DNA of 64,000 bases. It comes from Lepidodermella squamata (taxonomy: Eukaryota > Gastrotricha). The translations under genes and the position numbers were made by a program. The notes under the pieces were generated by a model, which was given only the letters and a program-made list of their open reading frames with translations, ran no database searches and had not been told where the DNA came from. The stretch lies in the NCBI GenBank assembly GCA_047495785.1, contig JBLDXI010000028.1:744001-808000 (forward strand), in the 5' to 3' direction. Below are positions 33,616-46,370 of the stretch, piece by piece (the stretch's first letter is position 1; each line of letters opens with the position of its first letter).

Positions 33616-35272
33616 GTTTTCAACAAGAAATATATATGTTAAAGATATACGAAATTACATGTGGATCATAGGTTTATATATGCGTATAAACTTAGCAGAA
33701 AACATGGCTGTTATCTTGAAATATGAATTTCACTCATTATTGAAAGTGGATCATCAGACTGATAAAGGATAAAAGATGAAAGGAAGACAAGAGATAAGAT
33801 AAAATCATACTTAGGTATACTTAGCTACTTATCATAAAGGAGCGTCGCGCCGCTTCTTTTGTGGCAATTTCCCGACAATTTATATTTGTCGAGTGATTCC
33901 ACCACACAAATAAAACGAAAAGATAAGAAGCGCCGACACAACAAAATAATGAATGACATGTTCCGATTCTCAACTTTTGAACCTCGTTTCGTTCAGTCAA
34001 ACGTGCAAGAAAAGTGTTCCTGCATACTAAGCCATGCTAGATTACTTTCCTCCTCAACTCGTACCGCGCCTGGAGCGCCCAGCGGGGGCCCTGACTGAGA
34101 TCACCCGTTGAAATTTGAATTTTAAATTGAAATTAAAATTAACCATCCACCACAAAAATAGCTAAAGCGTTTGTTATCCTGCATCATAGATAATAGTTAC
34201 GCGTTGCCTTTTTGAGTAACCTTCTCAAACCGAACTTCGTAAAAAGAAGAACAAGTCAACAAGTTTCTTTCTTTTTTATTTTCCGCACGTTCCATCTTTT
34301 TTTAAGATCATCAAAATCCACGTGAAAACTAATTTTCTATGCTATGTATATAATTCGAGTAAAGCCGAAATTTCATCAATCCGATTGTTTTTTACATCAT
34401 AAAACAGAAAATCAGTAATATATCAAGGAGCAAGATGAGAAAAAGCGCCGATTTTCTATTGGAGGCGCTATTTCAAGAGCATAATATAAATTGAAACAAT
34501 GCGCAGATTCAGGATCCATTTTGAACTCGAAGAAACAAAGACCCGGAGCAAGTTTACGAAAAATTGATTCAACAGTAGGATGCGCGAATTTTTCAGTCTC
34601 GCACGTAAGAACAATCATAAAATCGGCAACAAATAAAACAAATTGAGAGAAAGAAAAAGATTTGTTTCGCATGATATCAACGTATAAGAAAGAGTTTCGT
34701 GGCTAAAAATACTTTTTTCATTTTTTTCAAGCATGATTTATTATCATTTTATAACAATTATCTGATTGTTGTTTCCGAAGTGGCATACATTTTTGGCGTT
34801 TTACAAACGACGACAACAAATACTTCAGGTGATTGTAAAGACAGGTTTTTGTAATACATAGAAAAAGAAAATCAATTTTTGGCGATATACCCAACATTGT
34901 AATTTTTGGAAGAAATTTACAATAAAAACGGAGCTTTATATTATCATACACTTTATTCAAATTGGTTAAGTATGATCAAATTTTTTACTAAGATAACAGA
35001 GGCTTGAAAGCACCAAAAGCGTGTCGTTGAAAAATGAATCATGATCAAATCCAAATTCGACAAAAAATTGAAAATTTTTGAATTTCGAAATTTTCAAAAA
35101 AAATGAATTTCTCTCAAATTTTTTCTCGAATTAGGATTGAAAAATATTCCGATTTTTTTCCTCATTGGATAAAATCGGCGACGAGAACCAACAGACAATG
35201 AAGTACAAAAGAAAACGCGAAAAATCAGCAACAATTAAGGGACATATTTTTTGCTCAAATTTTTCCCCATTT
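33616..35272. other. Intergenic region, 3' side of Sidekick
   Basis: About 1.65 kb, AT-rich, no recognisable gene; short open stretches on the minus strand at 34412-34672 and 34727-34960 have no protein-like features. A minus-strand GAATAAAG (CTTTATTC near 34949) is a candidate Sidekick polyadenylation signal, about 320 bases after the stop. Confidence 0.45.
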
Positions 35273-38200
35273 TTAGACAAAAGACGAAAAACCGGTCAAC
35301 GGCTGGCGCGTGCCTGCTACGTTGTTGAGTAGAAAATGTTGGCTGGACGCGTTCGAGTTCGTCGAGCCCGTTTGCTGGCCGTTCGGCGTCGAGATCGTGG
35401 CGACGGGCGCCGAGGGCGGTGCGACTGAAATTGCGGTGCTGGTTGTTGCGAAGCCGAAAGACGTCGCCGAGGCGGCGAATTGCGAACCGCCATTAGCTGT
35501 CTGTTGGCCTATGCGAATACTGGCTGTACTCGCGTAGTTGGTAATGGCGCCGGCATGAGAGCCAAACAACGGCTGGTTGGCTTGGAACGTTGAATGAGCT
35601 GCGAAAATAAAACAAGAGCAATAAAATTGATGAGAAAAAATCTGAGAATTACAAATTGGTTTAATTTTCAAAAATTCATCGAAACATTTCAAAAAATTCA
35701 AATTTTGGAAATTCATAATTTTTCATTAAATCACGTTCGATTCCGAAATTTCAAAACTTTCTAATTTATCAAGGCCCTACATCGAATTATTCGAATGCTT
35801 CGCTATTTGAGCTTTTACTCGTTTGGATCGATACAGAAGCCCTGGAATGCTCTACTTTACCCACCTAGCTCCCCCAGGTCTAGTAACAATTTTATTTGCA
35901 GGCCTATAAGACAATCGATATCGGAAAAATCAGTGATTTGTAAAATCGATAAAATCGTAAAATCAAAAATTCTAAAATTTATATCCAAAACTAGAAAAAT
36001 TCAATTTAAAAAAAAAATAAAAATTTGAATTTTTGTTTGAATTTTTCAAATGTTCATATTTCAGTTCTAAAAAGCTTTTCGAGATCTAATAAATAGCAAA
36101 AATGTCGCTGAAATTAAAAAACGTACCATTGCTAGTATTAGCATCACCAGAATCGTTCAGCATATCGTCCGAGGTTGGAATGGAGCCTTTATCCGGCGCA
36201 GTTCCAAGATCGCCCCCGAAATGCTGCTGGTCATCATCACCGTCGACGGGCGAGGACGAAGCCGATTGGCTGAAATCATCCATGGCGCTGTTCGCCGCCC
36301 CGCCCGCAAGGATTCCGCCGCTGATGCCACCCATCAGTGATCGCTGTTTCGCGCCGGTTATCGACGCAAGTTCCGATGCGATGGCACTCGCTGACGGTAC
36401 GACGGAGAAGTGAGGGGCTGTTGACACAACTGGACCGCCTATGACGGATGTCGAGGCTGAATGCGCCGATTCAGACGGTTCGTAGGCGGCTAGGCTAGGC
36501 CGAGGTGGTGATCTGAAATTTACGAAAAAAATTAATACAGATATTGGATAATTTTAAATAAAATTTAAAAAAATAACACGAGGATATATTTTAGCTTATC
36601 GAATAACTCGAAGCAATTAAACAATCAAGGGTTGATCATGCAAGCGATCGATAAACACACAAAACATGCGCTGAAAAAAACTTGACGATTTCCAAAAGCG
36701 TTGGTTAATGAAATAATTTCCTTTCAATTCAGGGAAAAAAATGCAGTAATTTACACGAAAAACAGCTCTTTTCTGGTTATTTTCAAGATTATATGGCTGA
36801 GTGCCACGTGAAAAAGTGCTCAAAAATTCCAAAATTTTCCAGATTTTTGAATGTTTGGATTGATCAAATTCAATAAAATTCAGCAAAAATTTGAAAATTT
36901 AGAAAAATACAAAAGAATTTTCCAAACAAATTTCGACATTATAATCTCACAAATGGAACTAATTTTGAACATTTTTTCACGTTGAACTCGCCAACCGATT
37001 TCACTCATTAGGTTTCTTCAAACTCGAAACACATGCTAAGAAACTCGAAATGAGAATATAAAGGATTTTTCAGCCCAAATTTAACGCTAGCATCTCATTC
37101 GTATAGTATCGAAAAACCTTAGCACGACATTGCTGCCGTGGTTATTCTGGCTCGAATTGGTGGCAGCGCTCTTCTTGCTGTGGTACCGGACACTGCCGCT
37201 GCAGCTCTGATGCACCTGAATCGGCTCGGGCATGTTGACGCGCACCGAGGCGCGCCCAACGTTGACGCTCATGCGCCACAGCGGCGTGCGCTGGGCCGCC
37301 TCGTCCGCGCTCCGAGCCGCCAACGAGCCGCCGGCACTGCGGCACTGCGGCTCTAGAACGCCTGTCGACGACCGACTCGATAGACGACTATATTCGAATT
37401 TTCGATTTCGACGGTTACAATTAACATTTGTTTATAAAACCAAAGAAAATTGCGGGACATGAGTTTTAATTTTTCAAATAAAAAGCCACAAATTTAACCA
37501 GAAAATAATTTTAAATTTCGAATTCAACTGTTTGAAAAATTTATCCTTAGCACGAATTTTAATTCGCCTGCATATTCCAGGTCAAATTTGAAATTGAGAC
37601 TAGAATTTCCTCACAGGTGGACAAAACGATAGCTTACTGGCCCTCAAAATAAAAAAAAGCTGATGAACTAAAACATTTGTAAAAAGCTCGCAATTCCACT
37701 TTCAAGGCAGTTCCGAGTTGAAATTAACTAAATGCATCATCTCATCATTTTTACAGACATATCGAACAGACTTAACGAGCTTTAACAGAATTTCGAATTT
37801 GAACTTAAAAATTAGGCGGCTAAAAATAATCTAAAAATTTGCATATTCAAGCCTAATTATTTTACGTTATGAATAAAACTAGGGGATTATTCAATAAACC
37901 TGAAAATCGCCCCGTAGTCTTGAAAACGCTGCCTAAGACGACTAACGAAAAATCGAAAATAAATACATATCATTTGAATATTGAATTTGTGCTACAATTT
38001 AAATTTTGAAATAATGTTAAATTCTAGAGGTTGAACTAAAATTAAAATTGATAGCCAGGGTGAGCAAAAATTAATTAAGCCAATCTTCGCAGAAAGTAAA
38101 ATTACCTTGGCCTGCGACTCCGCGACGTGCGGCTGTGAATCGAACTGTTGTACATGTTATGCCGATTGTGGCCCCTTAGCGCGGCGCCAAAACCAGCCGC

Positions 38201-41200
38201 AACCCCGCCGGCCGTCGCGCCACTCGCCGCGGCTAAATCCGCCGAAGTCACAGGATTCATGCCATCAGCGCCGTCTCGGCCGAACAAATGGCTAGTCGGC
38301 CGGCCGTTCGGGTAGCCATTCGACCGCCTGTGCTCACCCTGGATAACGCCATGCCGCAGCTGCGCGGCCTGTTTCGAATTTTTAACATGCCGCCGCCTGT
38401 AGCCGGACACGATCAGCGAGGCGATTAGAACAGTCAGAATCAACAGCATTCCTAACGCGATTAGGCCTAGGAACCAGTGTTGAAGGTAGTAAGGCCGGCC
38501 GTCGCTTGAGGCAAGTTCGCCGGGCCTAGGGACATATACCGAGGGTGACGCATCGCTGAACCAGCTCTGGCCAGCGTGACTGCGGGCCGCGACTCGAAAT
38601 TGCACCTCAGCCCCTCGAACCCCGGCGGGTAGGACGTCGAGGCTCACCTGGGTCGAGGCGTAGGGCGAGTCGGTCGAAAACACCCGAATCCAGGGCAAAA
38701 CCGGCGGTGATTTATCCCGAGTCGGGAAACTCGGCACCCGCCTAACATCGACTAAATAGCCGATTATCCGCGACTGGGGGTCGATTGGCGCCAAGTTTTG
38801 CGGCCGTTGGTTCTGCCAGGTGAGTCGAACATAACCCTGGGAGGGTAGAAAAACGGCCTGTAGTCCCTTTGGTGAGGGTGGAGCGTTGAAAGGCGGCTCA
38901 GTTTTCACCTCCTTCTCAGAAATCGGACCCAGCCCCACTGAGGTCGCGGCTCTTAGCGAGAATCGGTAATTCACACCCGGTATTAAATTATTGGCGACAT
39001 AACTCAATTGATCACCAGGTAATTGGACTTTTATCGACTTGAATTTGACTAAATCAACCGAATTTTGTTGAACAAGCTCGATTTGAAGTTCGTAAGATGT
39101 CAAATTGCCGTTTGGATTCAGCGGTTGGGACCATTTTAGGGTGACTGAGTCTAGCATTACGTCGGTGAATCGGAGATCAGCGGGTGCTGTTGGCAGGTCC
39201 TCGGGTGTCTCCACGTTAACGGGTGAGCTCGATGGCCCGTCACCCCCAAGACTCATCGCGGCTATAGCGACGTAATACTGCGTAAATCGCAGTAAATTCG
39301 AGATTTTCGACGAAAATTGCGATGCTGGTACAGTTTGGGTGATGACGGGTGGCGGGTCCCTTGACACCCATTTTCTGGGTGTCGCAGTCACCCTGTAGCC
39401 AATCAGCGACTCTGAAACCAAATCTTTCGGCGCAGACCAGGTTACGTTGATAGACTGAGGCGAATCCATCGTTATGACGACCTTAACCGGGGCAATTGTT
39501 GGTACAATATCGCCGACATAGATTAGGACGGGTGGGTCTGATGTAGGCCCTGTGCCGTACTTGTTGCGGGCTTCCACCCGAAATTCGTAGTCAGTATCGG
39601 CGTCGAGATTCGCGATTTCAACGGCGTAGAAATCGTCATGGCCGATGTAGGATGCGGCGACTTTTTTGTGCCGGTAATCGGTGGCCTCGAGGCAGTAGTC
39701 TTCGAGCCGGCAGTACAACACGTCGTAAAAATCGACTTCGCCCGAAATATGTGGAACGGCCTAAAAAATTGTTAAAAAATTAAAATAAAGTAAATTTTTA
39801 AATAATTTAACTTAAATTTATAAAGAATGCAAACTCACTCAACAATTTTTCTATATTTTAAATTAGGTCATTTCGAAATTTCAAAAATTAAAAATATGAA
39901 ATTTTCAAGTATTGGATGAAAATTTCAGGAAATTTCAGGATTTTCAAGAAAAATTGAAAATAACAGAAATCGACAAAGTGATTTACTATTGAAATTTTTG
40001 AATAATAGTGCTCCACTTTCAAATTCGAATTAAACTAAAAAGTATTCACGAAAAATAAAAATTTTGAAATTCTTCCTGGAATTTTAAATTTTCAAAAAAA
40101 ATTATACCTTGAATCGAACTTCAACGCTGTCAGCTTTAATCGGTCGAACGGTGAAAGATTCCGGGGCTTTCAATGGCGGTGATGAAGATGGCTGGGTCCA
40201 CTGAGTAGGGTCCGATGGACTGCCAACCCCAGCGTCATTGGTCGCAAATAACCGAAACCGGTAGCTGGTACCCGGTTCCAGCCCAGTCACCGTAAACCTC
40301 GTCTCATTCCACCTGATTTCATCCCTCCAATGCAGCCACGTCAACTCATCGAAAATCAAATTCGAATCATTCTTCTGGTACTGAAGCGTGTAATTTCGAA
40401 CAGGCAGGTACGCATCGAAGGGTGACCGCCACGTCACGGTTATCGACGCCGGGCTGTAAGACCCGTGACTATCCGGCTCGCTTGGTTTCGCCGAAACACT
40501 GAGCGGCGCTGAGGGCGGCATCATCGCTGTAGATTCGACTTGTTTCGAAAAAGTGAAAACCATTTGCGTGGTATACCCCGAGCTCCAGCCAATCGAATTT
40601 CTAGAGCCGACCATAAATTTGTACTGGGTGTCTTTTTTCAGCCCAGCGACCGTGAAATTCATGACGCTAGGCTGTAATTCGTAGTAAATCGGCGCGATTT
40701 CGTTCGAATTTTTCTCAGAAATCGCCCGGAGCCGGTAGCCAGTGATTTCATCACTGCCTTTCAAGAGCGGTTCTTCCCACCAAATTTCGACAAATGAATC
40801 ACCAATAGCGCCGAAATGCACCTTTTCAGGCGGGTCTGGCAGGTCGACGCCGGTTTTCGCGTAGAAAGGACTCGTCGAAAATGGTCCCGGGCCCATTCGA
40901 GTGAAAGCCGCGACTGAAATCGCGTACTCAGTATATTTATCCAGGCCGCAAATAATCCCGCTCAGCGTCCGATTTCCGTTGAAAATTCGTGAAAAATGGC
41001 GCCCGGATGATAGCTGAGACGCCTGTAATTTATACCCCAATATCACGCCATTTGAATTTTCATGCGGGTTGTGCAACTCGCGCCATGAAGCCGCGAGGCA
41101 CGTTGAATTTCTAGCCGTAGCCGATATGACCATAGGCGATTGGCTGGGCGTAGACTCCCAAGTCCGCCAGATTTGACCCATCGTGGCTGATATCGAACTA

Positions 41201-44200
41201 CCAACCTCAGCATTCCACGCCGAAATTTTGATTTCATAATACGTCCACGGCTTTAGCTCCGTAATTAACAACGCATTCAGCGAGGCATCGGATGTCTTTT
41301 TGGCCGACCAAGTTAGGTCGGATTTTGAAATTCGGTACTCGACAAGGTAATGCGAGGGCGTGCCATGCCATTCATCGGCGTTTAGTGGCGACCATTTAAC
41401 GACTAGACACGTCGAGTTAACAGCCCGGACTAAGACTGGAGATCGAACATTGCCTGGTATCGACGGCTGCGTGCGAAACACCCCGCTTTTCGGGCTCGCA
41501 ATCGGGTTCTTACCGGCCGCATTTATCGGCGCTAACCTGACCTGGTAACTGGTGAACGGGCGTAGATTTCGAATTGAAATCGCGTTTTTGTCAGAATTAA
41601 ACGAAAAAGGAGTCGCGTTGTAGAGAGGGACCCACATTTCGTTTGAATTCAACGTTTCGACCGAATATAGAAAAACAGGCGAGCCGCGGTCGTTGCCGGG
41701 TTTGAACGTCAAAACCACGCTATGTGACGTAACGTTTTCGTCTAAAATCTCAATTTCACTCGGCGGATCGGCTAATTCCGGTTTAACGCCCGATTTCACG
41801 TCAACGGCCTTAGCCGGGCCTAGCCCGACCCGGGTTGAGGCCGAAACCGAGACTGAGTAAAACGTGTCGTGCTGCAAATGGGTCAGGGTGACATTTGTCA
41901 CGTCGGGTTGGACTAGAATTTTTCGTAGGTTCTGCGACGATTTCGGCGCGTATTCAACGATGTATTGCGTCAGAATGCCGTTGACCTCATCCGGGGGTGT
42001 CCAAATCGCCGTCATTTGCGTATCGAAATTATCGACGATTTTCAGGGAAGACGGCGCCTCGGGCCGGTCCTCCAGGGTGCGTACAAACAAATTGTCATCG
42101 CTAAACGGGCCGAGCCCGCCCTCAGTCTCAGCCGCAATTTGAACCGAATAATTCGCATATTTCGCCAATTTTTCAACAACGTACGACTGCGATAACGGGC
42201 TAATCGCGTCGAATGGGATGTTGTAGACCAGCTTTTCCTTACTATCAACGCGGTGCAACACTAATTGGTACTGCGACAGAATTCCGTTGATTTTTTGCGG
42301 ATCCGGCTGGGACCACGCGACTGAAATCGAGGTTGAATCTCGCGGTTTTGCGTCGACGTTTTTCGGCGGAACAGTGGGGTGGCCCTGTTTTGTCCAAACG
42401 TGTTGGTCCCGCGAGAACACGCCGAGGCCCTTCTCGTTGTGAGCGCCTATTGAAACGTCGTACTGCTTGTGGGGTATCAAATTTTCGATTGCGTAAGACC
42501 GCTGGTACGGCCCGATTTCGGTCACGTTTTGGTACTCGAGCGGCGGGTTGTAGCCGGACAGGCGGTAGCGGATTAAATACCCGGCGATCTCGCCGTTTTG
42601 GTCTTCAATAGCCGGCGGTTGCCACTGCAGGACGATGCTTGCGTTTGATGGGCTGTTAGCGATGAAGTTTTGCGGCGGGCCTGATGGAGGCTGAGCTGGC
42701 AGGGTCACGTTCTGGCTCGGTGACGACGGATTACCGGCGCTATTAATGAAATAGACAAACATTAGGCATAGGAAATTATGAAACTTCAAAAATTGAAAAT
42801 TGTAAATTTTAGACCTCGAAATAACACAAATAATTCACCGGAACGGACCGATTAATAATAATACATAAAAAATATGTATAAGGTCATTTTCTTCTTTTCA
42901 AGTCGCAGAGCCAAAATTTGAGCGAACGGAAATATTTAGCGAAAAAGGATAAATTTCAGAAATTCAGAAAATTAAATAGAAATCTGAATTTAGACCAAAA
43001 ATTCTAATTAATTGAAATTTTAGAATTCAGAACCATTAAATAATGACAATCGAATTCGATTTAGATGCAACCGCCGATGAGAATTTGAAAAAATTGAATT
43101 TTTTTTTACATCTTTTCATTTTTCAAATATCTAACTTGGACATGATTTTTTAGTTGAATTGCAACATATTTTCATAAATTCCTTTTTTCACAAATCTCAC
43201 TTGTAAAATTTCATGTCCAGTTTTTCTGATATTTCCCTATCCCATTTTAATCATGAAATGAGCCAAATTTTAAATATTCTTTCTGGTGCATTTCCAGTTT
43301 TTAGGACTTGTTATTATATAGTTTAAGTGAGCTTTCGCATGACAACTCTTCAAGGTCTTATTTCTCACAGCTTTACATCACTCGCATCGCCGTAAAACGG
43401 GTTAAAACTGACACTAAACTTCATGCGCGCTTGACACAACGTGTTAATGAGGTCTAGACACACGATAATGCGCGCATTTCCTAATGCCTATAATAATGAC
43501 GATGCTACCTATAAATGCATAAATTATGAACCCAGCTTACCCGAGTTGATTGCGCGCACGCACGCGGAACGTGTAAGTGCGCGACGGCAGTAAATTGGCG
43601 ACGATGCCCTCCAGCGGCGAGCCGGCAGCAGCTTGAAAAGTCGCAATTTCAGCCCAGTCCACGTCGATAACAGCCGCACCGGGCCGTTTCGGTATTTCCA
43701 ACCGCTCGACTATGTAGTTCAGAATTGGCGAATTGCCGTCGAAGCCGGGTGACCAGAGCAGACGGACTGCTCGCGGCTGCTCCGGGGCGAGAGGTGTTGC
43801 GCTCAGAATGATTGGTGGAAAAGGCAGTTCGAGGACGGTTAAACTCGCGGATTTTGAATCGGAGCCGTAATTAGACTCGACGCGGCATTCATAAGTACCG
43901 CCATCGTCACTTCGAATCTATAATTTCATAAATTTAAATTTAAATTTGAAAAACTAGCAATTCACTCTAAAGATCACATATTGAAAGGTAATTTAACAGC
44001 ACCAAATTTAAAAAAATTTAGTTTTATTAAGCAACATAAACAAATAACTCCAACATAAGAATGATTCAGATGCGAAAATTTTCATTTTTCAAAACGTTTC
44101 TTTCTTTAAGGGATAAAGCTCGGAAAGCAAGCTTTCAGGAATCGGGACCTATGATCCTCAGTTCAATCAATTCCAGTTAGAAATTTCGAAAAAAATGTCA

Positions 44201-46370
44201 AAATTCGAGTCTAAATAGGAAGTAAGGATAATAATGGTCCACGCTTTTTTGCCTTCAATTTAGATTTTGATAAGGCTCGAATAATCTCATTGGCAAAGCG
44301 TGAAATATCAACAATGACAACTAAAAAGTCGGAATTTCCACAAATCCGCAATATCAGAAGCAAAGCGGACAGAATTTACAAATTATGCTCATTTGAATGA
44401 AAATGGAGAAAAATTCAGAAAATGTAACCTAAAATAATTTAGAAAAATTCCTGTCCTAGAGGTCAATTTTCGGATAAAGACAGGGAACATTGTTCATAAA
44501 ATAATTTGCCTGTGATATCGAGATTCAAGTATGTAATTTTCAAATATCTCCATCTGAATAACAAAGTTTCGTCCACATTTCAACATGAAAAACCCAAAAC
44601 AAATCAGGGAAATTTGTTGAATAAAATTACCTGGCTAATCAGCAGCGAATGATTGCTAGCAATTGCAAATCGGCTCTCGCCCGTCACATCAACAGCCACG
44701 CGATTGCGGTACCAACTCACAGTCGGCGCGCGGTCCGACCGCGGATCCGACTGAATCGAACACACAAACTGCACAGTCGACCCAATTTGCGCCGAGTTAT
44801 TCTGCGGCGGCAGCACAATCCTCGTGCGAGTCATAACCCTCAACGAATTCGAAGTCGACGCATTGCCCCTGGAATTTGTCGCAACACACGCGTAAATTCC
44901 CTCGTCGCTAATATTCGCCGATCGAATCAGCAATTGGCCATCGGATAACACCTCTAATCGCCCGAAAACCGGCGGGAGCACCACGCCGTTTTTCGACCAA
45001 GAAATTTTAGGCTGAGGCGCGCCGGTCGCTCGGCAGCTGAATGAAACCGAATCGCCGGATTGGATGGTTTTATCCGAGCTGGGCGACAAAATTTGCGGCG
45101 GGCTAGCTCTGACCTGAACGCGGACCGTGAAAATCGACTCATCCACCAAATTCTCAGCGACGCATTGATAAAACCCGGAGTTATCGAGCCTAACATTCCG
45201 CAACGCTAACCCGCCCGATTCCAGCAAATGAACCGCTGGGTCAGGGTTGATTGACCCGATTTTCTTGCCGTTGAAGTACCACGTCGAATTCGGAGCCGGT
45301 GAACCAACGGCGGATAACGGCCAAGAAACTGAGCTGTCTAAATCGATCATTTGCTCGCGGTCTATCGCATCGCTAGGGAACAACGGCGCGAATAGCACGT
45401 TCAATTTCGCGGTCGCATTTCGCCCGGATGAGTCACCCTTCACTAAACACTGGTACTCACCCGCGTCTTCCAGTTGTAGATACTTAATTGTCAAAAAAAT
45501 TCCGCGATTTTTTGAAATTTGAAATTGAAGGGAATCGAAAATTTTCTGCCGCTCCATGCCGCTGTCTTTAGTCGCGACAATGCGATACCACTCGACGACA
45601 ATGTCATTCGACCGTGGGATGCACTCGAATGTCACGGTTTCGGCTAGCATCGCCGACGTATCGGTTGGCCGGACGAGAAAAACCGAACTGTCCGCCGATT
45701 CCGACCCGGTTTCTTCGATCAACAACGGATGGATGAAAAATGAGTATTCGTCCTTTGTAAATCGATTCGTCGCCACGGCTCTTAACGTTAGCGCGTGTTT
45801 CGGCTCGAAAATTACGAGTGACCCATTTTGGGTGATATAAAATTGCGACGGCCGATGGCGTAGTGAAATCGAACCGCCATCCGCGCTGTCGAACCACTCG
45901 ATAATCGGGGCTGGTTGCGATTTCAACAGCCAAAACGGCGCCGTTACCAGGCTAGTCCTGCCGTAGTTGAGATTCGTCGGCAATGAGGCGTTATTCAACG
46001 CGTTTTGGTCCGGTAAATGCCATTCAGCCATTTTCAGGGTGACCCGGTGGCTGAGGATGGTCTCGCCGGTTGATGTGAAGGTGATCTGGCATCGCCAATC
46101 GCCGACATGCGTCGCGTTCGGCTTTGCGATTTGGTAACTCGGGCTCGGCCCCGAGTGTACGATTGTGCCATTCAACGACCATGTGTACGTGACTTGTTGC
46201 TTTGGCGAGGGCGAGTACGCCTGTTCGACGCCGCAGTCGAGTGAGAACGATTCAGCAGGGTTGAGCCATGAAATTTTAGCGTACGAAATTGCGGGTAAAA
46301 TTGAGCATAGTATAAGTGGTATTATTAACAACTGCCGGCAGTTTAAAATTTGTCGATAAACTGAAACCAT
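35273..46370 (-). CDS. sdk: Sidekick cell-adhesion protein
   Basis: Homophilic adhesion receptor of synapses and epithelial vertices. Inferred exons in coding order: 46370-44631, 43917-43541, 42739-40108, 39760-38106, 37387-37118, 36512-36127, 35598-35273; all phases agree and the sum is exactly 2462 codons. Signal peptide about 1-30 (LLIIPLILCSILPAISYA). Six Ig domains: five within exon 1 and a sixth split by the exon 1/2 intron (ending GGTYECRVESNYG). Thirteen fibronectin III domains: one in exon 2, eight complete in exon 3, one split over exons 3/4, three in exon 4. Transmembrane helix near 2008-2032 (HWFLGLIALGMLLILTVLIA). The tail contains RSPPRPS at the start of exon 6 and ends GFSSFV, the PDZ ligand of vertebrate Sidekicks. 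The 6 Ig + 13 FnIII layout is the family's own. The exon 5 acceptor (AATATAG at 37388) was chosen by phase and is least certain. Confidence 0.95.

Noticed and set aside
34412-34960. Two minus-strand ORFs of 77-86 codons
   Set aside because: AT-driven composition, no motif, no splice context, downstream of Sidekick.
37138-37356. Other-frame ORFs over Sidekick exon 5
   Set aside because: Phase matching with exons 4 and 6 selects a single frame; the rest are shadows.
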